DNA of 64,000 bases from JBBQLG01 sp964251665 (lineage in GTDB: Bacteria; Bacteroidota; Bacteroidia; Cytophagales; Spirosomataceae). The notes under the pieces were generated by a model. That model worked only from the letters and a program-made list of their open reading frames with translations, had not been told where the DNA came from and made no database searches. Below, in pieces: positions 7,617 through 16,792 of the stretch (the stretch's first letter is position 1; every line of letters starts with the position of its first letter). The position numbers were made by a program, and so were the translations under genes. The stretch spans positions 124,001 to 188,000 of the forward strand of contig CAXUKO010000010.1 in assembly GCA_964251665.1 (NCBI GenBank), read 5' to 3'.

Positions 7617-8667
7617 CAATCCGTTCGGAGTGCTGCATGGCTTCGGTGCTGTGGGCGAAGTAGCAGCAGGACACGGTACTGGCTTCTATGGTTCTGACAA
7701 TGGCTTCTACGTCCGGTTTTTTGACTGCACCCACCTGTCGTAAGTACACACAGTGAATTTGACCCGTGTAATGTCCGACCACCGTAGCGTAGATGGTCGG
7801 ATCGGCCTGCGTGTCATCGCCCAGCAGCACAAATTGATGATGCGGATAGGCCGTCAGAATGCGGGCAATGCGGTCCAGTTTAGTGGTGTGTTTGTTCTGA
7901 CCGGTTTGCCAGAGCTGACTAAAGCGTTTCAACTGACTGAGCATCAGTACGCCCGTTGGTAATTCGTTTTTGCGCGAAAACTCCAGAATGTAGTCGTACA
8001 GATTCCACTCACTGCTCGATACGTAGAAGAACGGATTAGGCTGGTCGGGGGTGGTCCCGGCCAGACTCAGCGCCTGATAATGCCGGACCACGCCTTCAAA
8101 AGGCAATCGGCTGTGGGCATTTTGGGTGAGCAGCACCTGCAACCGTTTCAATTTTGTGGCCGAATGCGAAATCAGAAAGGTGTCGTCAATATCGGAAATG
8201 AACCCATATTGAGTGGGATACGGCACATGCACCTCGCCTGTACCGCTGGCCAGGGTCTGCTGACTGCCGTTTGGGTCAATAATCAGGTCGACCTGCACGG
8301 GATGCCAGCCCGGCGATAAGGGCGTATCAGGTGTCCACTCTAACCGGAAAAAGCCATCCGCATCTGTTATGACCATCGTATTCGTGCCAGCCAACCGGAC
8401 CTGGGCACTGGCGTAGGGCCGGATAACAAACAGTCGAAGTACGGCAAATGTATTGATCCAGAAACCCTGTCGGTAGCGGTCGCGCGGCAGGGGACTAAGT
8501 CGCAGTACATGCCCTTGCACCAGTATCCGGCTAGCCGTGCCGAAGCCCCGATATACCTTAACCGTGGGGCGGCTGGAAATGCGAAGGGCCGTTAAGAAAT
8601 TGTTACGCCAGCCGCTAAACAGGGCGGCAAATCGTTTACGAAAGGAGGGTAAGGCTGTGGTGGACAT
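7600..8667 (-). CDS. App1-like phosphatidate phosphatase (DUF2183)
   Basis: A 355-residue protein with an N-terminal beta-rich region (about residues 35-150) and a C-terminal HAD-like catalytic domain. FISDIDDTFL (about 157-166) is the DxDxT nucleophile motif, FYVSSSEWNLYDYILEF is motif II, and FVLLGDDTQADPTIY is the acidic motif IV. This is the DUF2183 family typified by yeast App1, a Mg-dependent phosphatidate phosphatase. ATG 8667 is chosen because extending to 8784 would run into the divergent lipid kinase. It is divergent from that kinase, which catalyses the opposite reaction type. Confidence 0.85.
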   Translation of the reverse strand: MSTTALPSFRKRFAALFSGWRNNFLTALRISSRPTVKVYRGFGTASRILVQGHVLRLSPLPRDRYRQGFWINTFAVLRLFVIRPYASAQVRLAGTNTMVITDADGFFRLEWTPDTPLSPGWHPVQVDLIIDPNGSQQTLASGTGEVHVPYPTQYGFISDIDDTFLISHSATKLKRLQVLLTQNAHSRLPFEGVVRHYQALSLAGTTPDQPNPFFYVSSSEWNLYDYILEFSRKNELPTGVLMLSQLKRFSQLWQTGQNKHTTKLDRIARILTAYPHHQFVLLGDDTQADPTIYATVVGHYTGQIHCVYLRQVGAVKKPDVEAIVRTIEASTVSCCYFAHSTEAMQHSERIGLVSW

Positions 8668-9628
8668 TAGTATTCGGCAGGGAGTCTCCGCCTTTAACCT
8701 TAAAAAGACAGATAAGTTGAAAATTCTCTTTGCCATTAACCCTGCATCGGGCGGAAAAGATAAGTCCGATTGGGAAACTGCCATTCACGACTTTTGCGCC
8801 GAATCCGCTCACACGGCAGATCTACTGCGACTCACTGGCGATGGTGACGAAACCCGGTTACGCAACCGGATTAAGGCGTTTAGGCCGGATCGGGTGGTGG
8901 CTGTCGGGGGCGACGGCACTGTAAAACTCGTAGCCGAGCAGGTGCTGGGCAGCAGCGTACCGATGGGAATTTTGCCCGCCGGTTCGGCCAACGGGATGGC
9001 CCGCGAACTCAGTATTCCACTTACCGTCAATGAAGCCCTGACCGTTGTAGTCAGTGGTGTTGTAAAGCCAATCGACGCCATCTGCATTGGTGAGGCCGAC
9101 ATTTGCCTGCACCTGAGCGACATTGGTATGAATGCGCAACTGGTCAAATATTATGAGCAGAATAACTGGCGGGGCAAACTGGGGTACGCCCGTGGGGTGC
9201 TACGGGTGCTGACACGCCGGAAGTTACTGCGGGTCAGTATTCAGGCTGGTGATCAGACGGTACACCGGGCCGCCTTTATGATTGTGCTGGCCAACGCGCG
9301 ACTGTACGGAACCGGAGCCGTTATTAACCCCGATGGTGATTTGTCTGACGGTATTTTTGAAGTGGTCGTCCTGCGCCGACTGGCTTTTTGGGAACTGTTG
9401 AAAATGTTCTGGCAGTACCGGCCGTTCGATCCGGCCAATATCGAGATTATTCCGGCGACCTCAGTTACCATTGAAACGCGCCGGAAAGCCTATTTTCAGG
9501 TCGACGGTGAGTACCGGGGGCGCATTACCGAGATTCGGGCGGAGATTCGGCCTGGTCAGTTACAGATGCTGGTCCCGGCCGAACCAACTGATGGATCTGA
9601 AAAGAGCGTTGCACAGCCAGTCACGTAG
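8657..9628 (+). CDS. Diacylglycerol kinase-family lipid kinase
   Basis: The catalytic domain begins LKILFAINPASGGK. It continues with VVAVGGDGTVKLVAEQV, the GGDGT nucleotide loop, and MGILPAGSANGMARELSIP, all hallmarks of the DgkB/LCB5 family. The C-terminal beta-sandwich includes GTGAVINPDGDLSDGIFEVVVL and VDGEYRG. The product would be a phosphorylated lipid such as phosphatidate. The start is uncertain. GTG 8657 is preferred because AAAGGAGGG at 8641-8649 is an unusually good Shine-Dalgarno for this phylum; GTG 8537 and TTG 8717 are alternatives. With 8657 it overlaps the divergent app1-like start by about 11 bp. The stop codon lies in the loop of a perfect hairpin. Confidence 0.88.
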   Translation: MVDISIRQGVSAFNLKKTDKLKILFAINPASGGKDKSDWETAIHDFCAESAHTADLLRLTGDGDETRLRNRIKAFRPDRVVAVGGDGTVKLVAEQVLGSSVPMGILPAGSANGMARELSIPLTVNEALTVVVSGVVKPIDAICIGEADICLHLSDIGMNAQLVKYYEQNNWRGKLGYARGVLRVLTRRKLLRVSIQAGDQTVHRAAFMIVLANARLYGTGAVINPDGDLSDGIFEVVVLRRLAFWELLKMFWQYRPFDPANIEIIPATSVTIETRRKAYFQVDGEYRGRITEIRAEIRPGQLQMLVPAEPTDGSEKSVAQPVT

Positions 9629-9644
9629 ACTGGCTGTGCAACGC
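9606..9644. terminator. Perfect 16-bp inverted repeat at the end of the lipid kinase gene
   Basis: GCGTTGCACAGCCAGT (9606-9621) and its exact complement (9629-9644) flank a 7-nt loop that contains the TAG stop codon of the kinase. No T run follows, so it is either a Rho-independent-like pausing structure, a 3'-end protector or a repeat element. Confidence 0.6.
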
Positions 9645-9697
9645 CCCAAAAGCAGCGTCAGGTCATATCACGCAGCGTATTTACAGGTCGGGCAATT

Positions 9698-9907
9698 TTA
9701 TGCCTTTCCCATTGGTATAGCCATATCGCGCACAAAATTATCCACGTCGATTTGCTCATTGAGCAGCACGCGGGCGTTGAACACTTCCCAGAACAATTCG
9801 TCTGAAAGTTCGTATTCACGTTGCAGCCGGATCATATCACGGATACTGTCCTTAAGCTGGACTACTGACTGCTGGGGCTGATAAGCGGAGGCTTGATGGG
9901 GTGTCAT
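9698..9907 (-). CDS. Hypothetical small protein
   Basis: A 69-residue soluble protein, predicted mostly helical and acidic (LKDSIRDMIRLQREYELSDELFWEVFNARVLLNEQIDVDNFVRDMA). Composition is that of a real protein rather than a shadow, and nothing overlaps it on the other strand. There is no recognised domain. It is convergent with the lipid kinase gene; the region upstream of its start is AT-rich. Confidence 0.5.
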   Translation of the reverse strand: MTPHQASAYQPQQSVVQLKDSIRDMIRLQREYELSDELFWEVFNARVLLNEQIDVDNFVRDMAIPMGKA

Positions 9908-10108
9908 ATCGCGGGTTAGTCTACGTTGGCGAAATTCTAAACAGGCTCATTTACAGAAAGTTCACCTTTTTTTATGCGCGAAATTACGGTCGTTGGAAAA
10001 GTACAACCGCTTCCTGCCTGTGCCGCGTCCAATGTCGGTTTAACGTTCTAAAGTTGCAACTCATTTTTTTTAACTTTTCTTTTGCTAAACACGCTAACCC
10101 ATAAACTT

Positions 10109-11017
10109 ATGCGCTTCTCTGTACTAAGTATCCTATTGATAGCAGGCAGTCTGGCCGCTTTTCGCTCCGTGTCGATTTCTGGCAATCGTGCAGCCACCGA
10201 TTACGGCTCAACTGACCGCGGCCCCGTTAAACCCAGGAAATTAGTCAAGGTGTGGGAAACCGACACGACCCTGCGGGTACCTGAATCAGCTCTTTATGAC
10301 CGCAAAGACAATGTGCTGTATGTGGCTAACATCGACGGGAAAGCGGACGGTTTAGATGGCAGTGGCTTTATCTCGAAAGTGTCGCTGGACGGTAAGATCG
10401 ACAATCTGCGGTGGACATCGGGCCTGAACGCACCCAAAGGCATGGGCCTGCACAAGGGTAAACTTTACGTGACCGATGTGTATCGCTTGGTGGTCATCAA
10501 CACAGCCAACGGGCAGGCCGAAAAGACGTACGATGCCGTTGGAAAAGGTGCTTTTCTGAACGATGTGACCGTAGCCAACGACGGCACCGTGTACGTTTCG
10601 GACAGTCAGGCGGATAAAATTTATCGGCTGAAAGACGAGAAATGGGAAGTCTGGATGGAGGGTGAATCACTCAATAAACCCAACGGTTTACTGGCGGTGG
10701 GTAAGGATCGGCTCTTAATTGGCAGTGGCAAAATCGGGGCGCTACGGACGATTGATGTGAGTACTAAAACCATGACGACCATTGCCGATGGGATGGCCGC
10801 TACCGATGGGATTGTGCCTGATGACAAAGGCGGCTACTTCGTCTCCGACTGGAACGGGCAGGTATTTGCCGTCGCTGCGGATGGACAGAAACAGCAATTG
10901 CTCGATACCCGTGAGGCTAAGGTGAATGCGGCCGATATTGAGTACATACCCGGCAAAAAGCTGCTGATCGTCCCCACGTTTTACAAAAATAAATTGGTGG
11001 CGTACCGGGTGGAGTAG
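10109..11017 (+). CDS. SMP-30/gluconolactonase-like six-bladed beta-propeller, secreted
   Basis: A 302-residue protein. ATG 10109 gives a clean signal peptide (MRFSVLSILLIAGSLAAF), whereas ATG 10082 adds nine polar residues. The mature part has repeating blades: ESALYDRKDNVLYVANIDG, NAPKGMGLHKGKLYVTD, FLNDVTVANDGTVYVSDS and TDGIVPDDKGGYFVSDWNG. This matches the SMP-30/gluconolaconase/LRE-like fold, in which acidic residues at blade tops bind a divalent metal. Lactonase activity is not established for this subgroup. It probably acts in the periplasm. It is monocistronic. Confidence 0.85.
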   Translation: MRFSVLSILLIAGSLAAFRSVSISGNRAATDYGSTDRGPVKPRKLVKVWETDTTLRVPESALYDRKDNVLYVANIDGKADGLDGSGFISKVSLDGKIDNLRWTSGLNAPKGMGLHKGKLYVTDVYRLVVINTANGQAEKTYDAVGKGAFLNDVTVANDGTVYVSDSQADKIYRLKDEKWEVWMEGESLNKPNGLLAVGKDRLLIGSGKIGALRTIDVSTKTMTTIADGMAATDGIVPDDKGGYFVSDWNGQVFAVAADGQKQQLLDTREAKVNAADIEYIPGKKLLIVPTFYKNKLVAYRVE

Positions 11018-11072
11018 CGTCTATTGAGCCTTGATTGCTCCCACGTGCTGAACGGGTACCTGACTGTAGTTT

Positions 11073-11438
11073 TTAGACAGACTGATACCGGGTTGCGACA
11101 GCCAGCACGAGGGTACGGGCATCGTTAGTGGTCAACTTATAACGCTGCACCATACTTCGGAATAGCCCTGTAAACAGCAGGGCTATTCCCTGCTTACATT
11201 TTTTGATTTGGGGAGTATCCGCTTCTACCTGTTCAAGGGTTCGCTTTACCATTGCTTCTCTCATTTCATAGTAGCCTATAAACTTACCCTCTGTTTTTTC
11301 GGATGAGGCATATACACCAGACAGGATTTGCTGATTGTGCAGTGTGAGAATGGCGTACAACTTTGTGTAAGCGGTAAATTCACTTCGGTAGCTCGTATCA
11401 TTATAAACTTCTTCGGTCAACTCATCAAGCGTTCTCAT
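11073..11438 (-). CDS. Hypothetical protein
   Basis: A 121-residue helical soluble protein starting MRTLDELTEEVYNDTSYRSEF. There is no signal peptide, no cysteine cluster beyond one Cys, and no recognised domain. KKCKQGIALLFTGLFRSMVQRYKL is the most hydrophobic stretch. Base composition is lower in GC than its neighbours. It lies just downstream of the Uma2 gene on the same strand (72 bp), so co-transcription is possible. Confidence 0.6.
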   Translation of the reverse strand: MRTLDELTEEVYNDTSYRSEFTAYTKLYAILTLHNQQILSGVYASSEKTEGKFIGYYEMREAMVKRTLEQVEADTPQIKKCKQGIALLFTGLFRSMVQRYKLTTNDARTLVLAVATRYQSV

Positions 11439-11510
11439 AATTTGCTGAATTGGTTTCTATAAGCGTCTGATAATAAAACTCTTACTGTTTCGGGCTGTTC
11501 TCCTGCGGTG

Positions 11511-12113
11511 TCAATATGCGATTTCTTCTTCGTCTAAAAGCTGTTTGACGTTCAGAACGCAGCCTTCCATAACGGTCACGTCATTGCTCCAATCTGTTGT
11601 AATCCAGTCCTGACCGGGTTGCATAACGATTACTTTCTGAACACTGGATAAGACCCAGAGTACCTGCTCGACCCCAAAATCGAACAGGGCCTGCGTTTTT
11701 CGGGTGATATAAGTCACGTCGCCACCAATGATATCCAGGTCAATTTTAATGTCTGCCTCGATTACGATTTTCGGGGCTATGTCGAAGTACCTGCCTTTCG
11801 GTTTGCCAAGAACGGCTTTATCAAAAATGGCAATATCAGCCGATAAGTTGGTACCAACAGCAAGGTGTAAGCCGGATTCGTTACCCGTTAATTGATATTT
11901 TTTACGGTCCACTCTATGCCAAAGTGTCCCCAGTAAAATGGTTACGATTATGCTCTGCAAATCACTACTACCTATGATGGATTCGGGGGTTAGGCGACCA
12001 GCCACCACATCCTGATAGCCTTTGTAATAAAGTGGCTGACCGTTGAGCGTTTCAAAAATGACCGAGTTCGGGATGACGGGCGTCTGAACGGCTTCTTCGC
12101 TGGCAGTGACCAT
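11511..12113 (-). CDS. Uma2-family (DUF820) PD-(D/E)XK-like protein
   Basis: A 200-residue protein of the Uma2 family, a restriction endonuclease-like fold abundant in cyanobacteria and Bacteroidota. The core is LSADIAIFDKAVL (first Asp), PKIVIEADIKID (the E-x-D/K strand), and TRKTQALFDFGVEQVLWVLSSVQKVIVMQPG at the end of the fold. No function is established for most members, and they are often present in many copies per genome. It lies just downstream of argH on the same strand (29 bp). Confidence 0.85.
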   Translation of the reverse strand: MVTASEEAVQTPVIPNSVIFETLNGQPLYYKGYQDVVAGRLTPESIIGSSDLQSIIVTILLGTLWHRVDRKKYQLTGNESGLHLAVGTNLSADIAIFDKAVLGKPKGRYFDIAPKIVIEADIKIDLDIIGGDVTYITRKTQALFDFGVEQVLWVLSSVQKVIVMQPGQDWITTDWSNDVTVMEGCVLNVKQLLDEEEIAY

Positions 12114-12142
12114 AGGTTTTGTGTTTTCTTAAAGTTAGGCAA

Positions 12143-13486
12143 TTAAGCCCGTTGATTTAACAGTTGTTCGATGGCTGTTTGTACGGTCGATTGTCCAAAA
12201 CCAGCCATCGCCTGCTCCATTGACTGCGTAATCAGGTCGTTACCGAGGTTGCCAATGCTGCCGATGTGCGTGTGGTGCAGCGTCCGTGATGCGGCAAATG
12301 AACCTTCATTAATTTCTTTGCCCACCAGCCGGTACGCTTCGCGGAAGGGAACACCCTGCAATACCAGCTCATTAACGCGCTCCACGCTGAACAGCAGATC
12401 GTATTTAGCATCGGCCAGCAAATCGGTCTTCACCTGAAGATTTTCCAGCATGAAATCGGTGATGCTCAGGCAGTCCAGAATTTCATCAAAGGCAGGCATC
12501 AAAATCTCCTTAAGTAGCTGCATATCACGGTGGTAGCCGGAAGGCAAGTTGCTCATCACCAGCGTAACTTCCATCGGTAGGGCTTTCAGCCGGTTGGTTT
12601 TGGCGCGGAGCAGTTCGGCCACATCCGGGTTCTTTTTATGGGGCATAATGCTGCTGCCCGTCGTCAGGGCGTCGGGCAGGGTCAGGAATCCGAAGTTCTG
12701 GCTATTGTACAGGCAGATATCCATCGCCATCCGTGAGAGCGTTGTCGCCACCGCTGCCAGTGCCGTCAGTGATGTCTGTTCCGTTTTGCCCCGGCTCATC
12801 TGCGCGTACACCACGTTAACGTGCATGCCCTCAAACCCCAGCAAGTTCGTAGTGAGGGTACGGTCGAGGGGAAACGACGAGCCATAACCCGCCCCCGAAC
12901 CGAGCGGATTGCGGTTGGCCAGCCGGTACGCCGTTTGCAGGGTCAGCATATCGTCGCTCAGGGCTTCGGCATAGGCACCAAACCACAGACCAAACGACGA
13001 GGGCATGGCAATCTGGAGGTGCGTGTAGCCCGGTACTAAATCATCTTTATGTTCCTCCGAGCGCTGAATGAGCCGGTCGAACACGAGCCGGGTCGCTTCG
13101 GCTACCTTCCAGAGCCGGTCGCGGGTAAAGAGCTTGAGATCAACCAGCACCTGATCGTTACGGGAGCGGCCGGAGTGAATTTTCTTGCCGGTATCGCCCA
13201 GGGCTTGGGTTAGCAGTAACTCGACCTGAGAATGAACATCCTCCACGCCATCGTCAATCATAAACTGCCCGGCTTGAATGCGCTGGTAAATCGTCAGTAG
13301 TTCATCCGTCAATGCGGTTAACTCCTCACTGGTCAGCAGGCCAATGGTTTCGAGCATTTGGGCGTGGGCGAGGTTACCCAGCACATCGAATGGAGCCAGG
13401 TACAGGTCCATCTCGCGGTCGCGGCCGACGGTGAAGCGTTCGATTTGGTCAGACGTTAAAACGCCTTCTTTTTGCCAGAGTTTCAA
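12143..13486 (-). CDS. argH: Argininosuccinate lyase
   Basis: A fumarase/aspartase-superfamily enzyme that splits argininosuccinate into arginine and fumarate, the last step of arginine synthesis. Motifs are HSGRSRNDQVLVDL near residue 120, the GYTHLQIAMPSS region, and the superfamily signature GSSIMPHKKNPD. The open frame extends to GTG 13531, but homologues begin KLWQKE, so TTG 13486 is the likelier start (about 447 residues). No other arginine gene is in the window. Uma2 follows on the same strand. Confidence 0.93.
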   Translation of the reverse strand: MKLWQKEGVLTSDQIERFTVGRDREMDLYLAPFDVLGNLAHAQMLETIGLLTSEELTALTDELLTIYQRIQAGQFMIDDGVEDVHSQVELLLTQALGDTGKKIHSGRSRNDQVLVDLKLFTRDRLWKVAEATRLVFDRLIQRSEEHKDDLVPGYTHLQIAMPSSFGLWFGAYAEALSDDMLTLQTAYRLANRNPLGSGAGYGSSFPLDRTLTTNLLGFEGMHVNVVYAQMSRGKTEQTSLTALAAVATTLSRMAMDICLYNSQNFGFLTLPDALTTGSSIMPHKKNPDVAELLRAKTNRLKALPMEVTLVMSNLPSGYHRDMQLLKEILMPAFDEILDCLSITDFMLENLQVKTDLLADAKYDLLFSVERVNELVLQGVPFREAYRLVGKEINEGSFAASRTLHHTHIGSIGNLGNDLITQSMEQAMAGFGQSTVQTAIEQLLNQRA

Positions 13487-13632
13487 GATACGTGTACGAT
13501 TGGGTGAATACTGACGGCCCGCGTTCGGCACCGATTAACGTGTGGCAAAGTTCGTAAAGCAGGGCCGAAGGTCAATCGTAAATTATGGGTTGGGTCGTAT
13601 CTTGCGTGAAATCATCAACCCCGCTACCCGGC

Positions 13633-16600
13633 ATGACAAAATTATTACGCTCGCTCGCCGTACTTACGCTGCTCGCGCAGGGCGCAGTTGCCCAGCGTAC
13701 CGCCAAAAAAAATACCCCCGTACCGGTTGTTTCGCCCATGCCGACACCCGCAACCGAACGGATGACCAGTTTACCCAAACGGCAAAAACTGACGGAGACC
13801 TCGCTGGTGCGCAACATGCCGTTCCGGTCCATTGGGCCGACCGTGATGAGCGGTCGCGTAGTCGATCTCGACGTGAACCCCGACGATCCGACTAAATTCT
13901 ACGTCGCCTACGCCAGTGGGGGCCTGTGGAAAACGGAGAACAATGGAGTCTCGTTTACGCCCCTGTTTGATCATGAAATCGTGATGACCATCGGTGCCGT
14001 TGCCGTCGACTGGAAAAACAATATCATCTGGATTGGTACCGGAGAAGCCAACTCGAGCCGGTCTTCCTATGCTGGGATGGGTATGTTCAAGAGCACCAAT
14101 GGTGGTAAAACCTGGCAGCATCTGGGGTTGCCGGATAGTCACCATATCGGACGGATTGTGCTGCACCCTTCTAACCCGGATGTGGCCTGGGTAGCGGCAG
14201 CGGGCCATTTGTATTCGCCCAACAGGGAACGCGGGCTGTATAAAACCACGGATGGCGGTAAAAGCTGGAAGCAAACGCTCTATATCGATGATCAGACCAG
14301 CGCCATCGACGTTGATGTAGACCCGACAAATCCGCAAACGCTGTACGCCAGTATGTGGCATAAAGAACGCACGGCCTGGAATTTTGTTGAGGGCGGCAAA
14401 ACATCGGGCCTTTACAAAAGTACCGATGGTGGCGAAACCTGGAAACTGATTTCGGGTGGGAACTCCGGTATTCCGCAAAATGAGAATACGGGCCGAATCG
14501 GGGTGAGCATTTTTCCGAAAAATCCGAACACGCTCTATGTCATTCTCGATAATCAGACGCCCCGTCCCGAGAAAACAAAGTCGCCCGCCGATGCCAAAAA
14601 ACTGACCAAAGAGCAGTTGAAGGTCATGTCGAAAGAGGCTTTTCTAAAGGCCGAAGATTCGTTCATTGCCGATTACCTGGACGAGCAGAACTTCCCGGAA
14701 AAGTACACCGCCAGTTCGCTGAAAGAGCTGGTTAAAACGGATAAAATCAAACCAGTCTCCATTCTCGAATACACCGATGATGCTAATTCCCGACTCATCA
14801 ACGCCGAAGTGACGGGAGCCGAGGTGTACCGTTCCGACGATGGTGGTCAGAAATGGACGAAAGTAAATGCCGATTACCTAGACGGCTTGTACAATACCTA
14901 CGGCTACTATTTCGGCAACGTCTGGATTGCGCCGGATAATGCTGATAAGATCGTAATTGCCGGCGTACCGGTTATTCGTTCGGAAGACGGTGGCAAAACG
15001 TACCGCAGTATGGATGAGGGTAATGTTCACTCGGATCACCACTCGTTGTGGATCAATCCCAAAAACAACAGGCACATGATTCTTGGCAACGATGGCGGTA
15101 TAAACATCACCTACGACAACGGAAAAACGTGGTTTAAAGCGAATACGCCCGCTGTTGCTCAGTTTTACAATATCGCGGTCGACATGGCGAAGCCGTACAA
15201 TGTCTACGGTGGGTTGCAGGATAACGGCGTCTGGACCGGGCCAAGCACGTATCAGCCTGGCTACGACTGGTACGACCGGGGGCAATACCCGTATAAAGGA
15301 CTGCTGGGTGGCGATGGTATGCAGGTGCAGGTCGACTGGCGCGACAACAACACGGTATACACGGGCTTCCAGTTCGGTAATTACTTCCGCATCAACAAAG
15401 CAACGGGAGATATGAAACGCCTGGTTGTCTCCATCGAAGTGGGTGAACAAAAGTTGCGCTGGAACTGGCAGGCCCCGATTCTGGTATCGCGGCATAATCA
15501 GGATGTGGTATATTTTGGTTCGAACCGGTTCCACCGGAGCCTGAATAAAGGCGACGAATTCAAAACGCTGTCCGGCGACCTGACCAAAGGGCCGCGTGAA
15601 GGGGACGTTACCTTTGGTACCCTGGCCACAATTGATGAATCGCCCCTGAAATTTGGTCTGTTGTACACGGGTTCGGATGATGGCCTGATTCACGTCTCCA
15701 AAGATGGCGGCTACACCTGGACAAATATCTCAGCGGGTTTGCCTGCCAATCTTTGGGTGAGCCGCGTAACGGCCTCCGCCCATGCGGAGGGCACGGTCTA
15801 TGCATCACTCAACGGCTACCGCGACGATCACTTCAAACCGTATTTATTTGTCTCGACTAACTACGGCCAAACGTGGCAGCCTATCGGTACGGACCTGCCC
15901 GACGAGCCGGTAAACGTGGTGAAAGAAGATCCCAAAAATTTGAACCTGCTCTACGTCGGTACAGATAATGGGGTGTATGTTTCGCTAAACAAAGGGCAGT
16001 CGTTTATGCGGGCTGATAAGAATTTACCGGCGGTAGCGGTTCATGATCTGGTGATTCACCCACGTGACAACGAACTCATTGTTGGCACGCACGGACGGTC
16101 ACTGTACACGGCGAATGTGGAGCCGCTTCAGCAATTGACGGATTCTGTTCTGGCCAGACCCGTTTATGTGTATACCGTTAAACCGATTCAATACAGCGCC
16201 AACTGGGGACGGATGTACAACAAATACGAAGATGCGCCGGAATACCACTACGGCATTACGTATTACGCCAAACAGCCCGGCAAAACAACGGCGCGTATTC
16301 AAACGGAGAAAGGCCTGACACTTCGTACCCTGACCGATACCACCGAAGCGGGTCTGAACTACATCAACTTCGACTATGCCATCGACAGTACACAGCGGGC
16401 AGCTTACGCAACGTACTTAAATGAGACAAAGAAGAAAGACGAGAAAGCCGTTGAATTAAAAGCGGCCGATGACCGGAAACTCTACATCCGGCCGGGTAAG
16501 TACAAGCTCGTGCTTGAATCGAACGGCAGCACCGTCACAAAAGACCTGGACGTGAAAGCACCGGAACGCCGGGGCCGCCGGACTGCGTTGCCCAACGCTT

Positions 16601-16662
16601 ATGCAGCCCCCGATGAGTTCGAGAGCTGGATGGAAGAAACGGGTGTAGAAGAATCTAAATAG
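13633..16662 (+). CDS. Large secreted BNR/Asp-box (sortilin/VPS10-like) propeller protein
   Basis: A 1009-residue protein. ATG 13633 gives a signal peptide (MTKLLRSLAVLTLLAQGAVAQ). Asp-box turns of the S-x-D-x-G-x-x-W type recur along the chain: KSTNGGKTWQHL, KTTDGGKSWKQT, KSTDGGETWKLI, RSDDGGQKWTKV, VSKDGGYTWTNI and STNYGQTWQPI, interspersed with hairpins like NPDVAWVAAAGHLY. This is the WD40/YVTN/BNR-like repeat group, related to sortilin and to exo-glycosidase propellers. The C-terminal 200 residues form a beta-rich domain ending in an acidic tail. A role in polysaccharide or peptide binding is possible; catalysis cannot be assigned. Confidence 0.85.
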   Translation: MTKLLRSLAVLTLLAQGAVAQRTAKKNTPVPVVSPMPTPATERMTSLPKRQKLTETSLVRNMPFRSIGPTVMSGRVVDLDVNPDDPTKFYVAYASGGLWKTENNGVSFTPLFDHEIVMTIGAVAVDWKNNIIWIGTGEANSSRSSYAGMGMFKSTNGGKTWQHLGLPDSHHIGRIVLHPSNPDVAWVAAAGHLYSPNRERGLYKTTDGGKSWKQTLYIDDQTSAIDVDVDPTNPQTLYASMWHKERTAWNFVEGGKTSGLYKSTDGGETWKLISGGNSGIPQNENTGRIGVSIFPKNPNTLYVILDNQTPRPEKTKSPADAKKLTKEQLKVMSKEAFLKAEDSFIADYLDEQNFPEKYTASSLKELVKTDKIKPVSILEYTDDANSRLINAEVTGAEVYRSDDGGQKWTKVNADYLDGLYNTYGYYFGNVWIAPDNADKIVIAGVPVIRSEDGGKTYRSMDEGNVHSDHHSLWINPKNNRHMILGNDGGINITYDNGKTWFKANTPAVAQFYNIAVDMAKPYNVYGGLQDNGVWTGPSTYQPGYDWYDRGQYPYKGLLGGDGMQVQVDWRDNNTVYTGFQFGNYFRINKATGDMKRLVVSIEVGEQKLRWNWQAPILVSRHNQDVVYFGSNRFHRSLNKGDEFKTLSGDLTKGPREGDVTFGTLATIDESPLKFGLLYTGSDDGLIHVSKDGGYTWTNISAGLPANLWVSRVTASAHAEGTVYASLNGYRDDHFKPYLFVSTNYGQTWQPIGTDLPDEPVNVVKEDPKNLNLLYVGTDNGVYVSLNKGQSFMRADKNLPAVAVHDLVIHPRDNELIVGTHGRSLYTANVEPLQQLTDSVLARPVYVYTVKPIQYSANWGRMYNKYEDAPEYHYGITYYAKQPGKTTARIQTEKGLTLRTLTDTTEAGLNYINFDYAIDSTQRAAYATYLNETKKKDEKAVELKAADDRKLYIRPGKYKLVLESNGSTVTKDLDVKAPERRGRRTALPNAYAAPDEFESWMEETGVEESK

Positions 16663-16670
16663 AGGTTTTT

Positions 16671-16786
16671 AACACAGAGCGGTCCGCCGTCGCGGAAGCA
16701 GAGGAAGGCACGGAGATCATGGAGAAAAATTACTCCGTGACCTCCGTGCCTTCCTCTGTTTCCTCGACGGCGGACCGCTCTGTGTT
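16671..16786. repeat. Long near-perfect hairpin, 54-nt arms
   Basis: Positions 16671-16724 are the reverse complement of 16733-16786 at 50 of 54 positions, with an 8-nt loop (AAAAATTA). Two of the four differences would be G-U pairs in RNA. The arms carry the purine-rich words AACACAGAGCGG and GAGGAAGGCACGGAG. It lies between convergent genes. No T run on the plus strand makes it an ordinary terminator, although a T-rich stretch follows 16786. Confidence 0.9.
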
Positions 16787-16792
16787 GAATTT

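Noticed and set aside
13542..13895. Plus-strand frame before the BNR-protein start
   Set aside because: It overlaps the signal peptide of the large secreted protein in another frame and has no family features.
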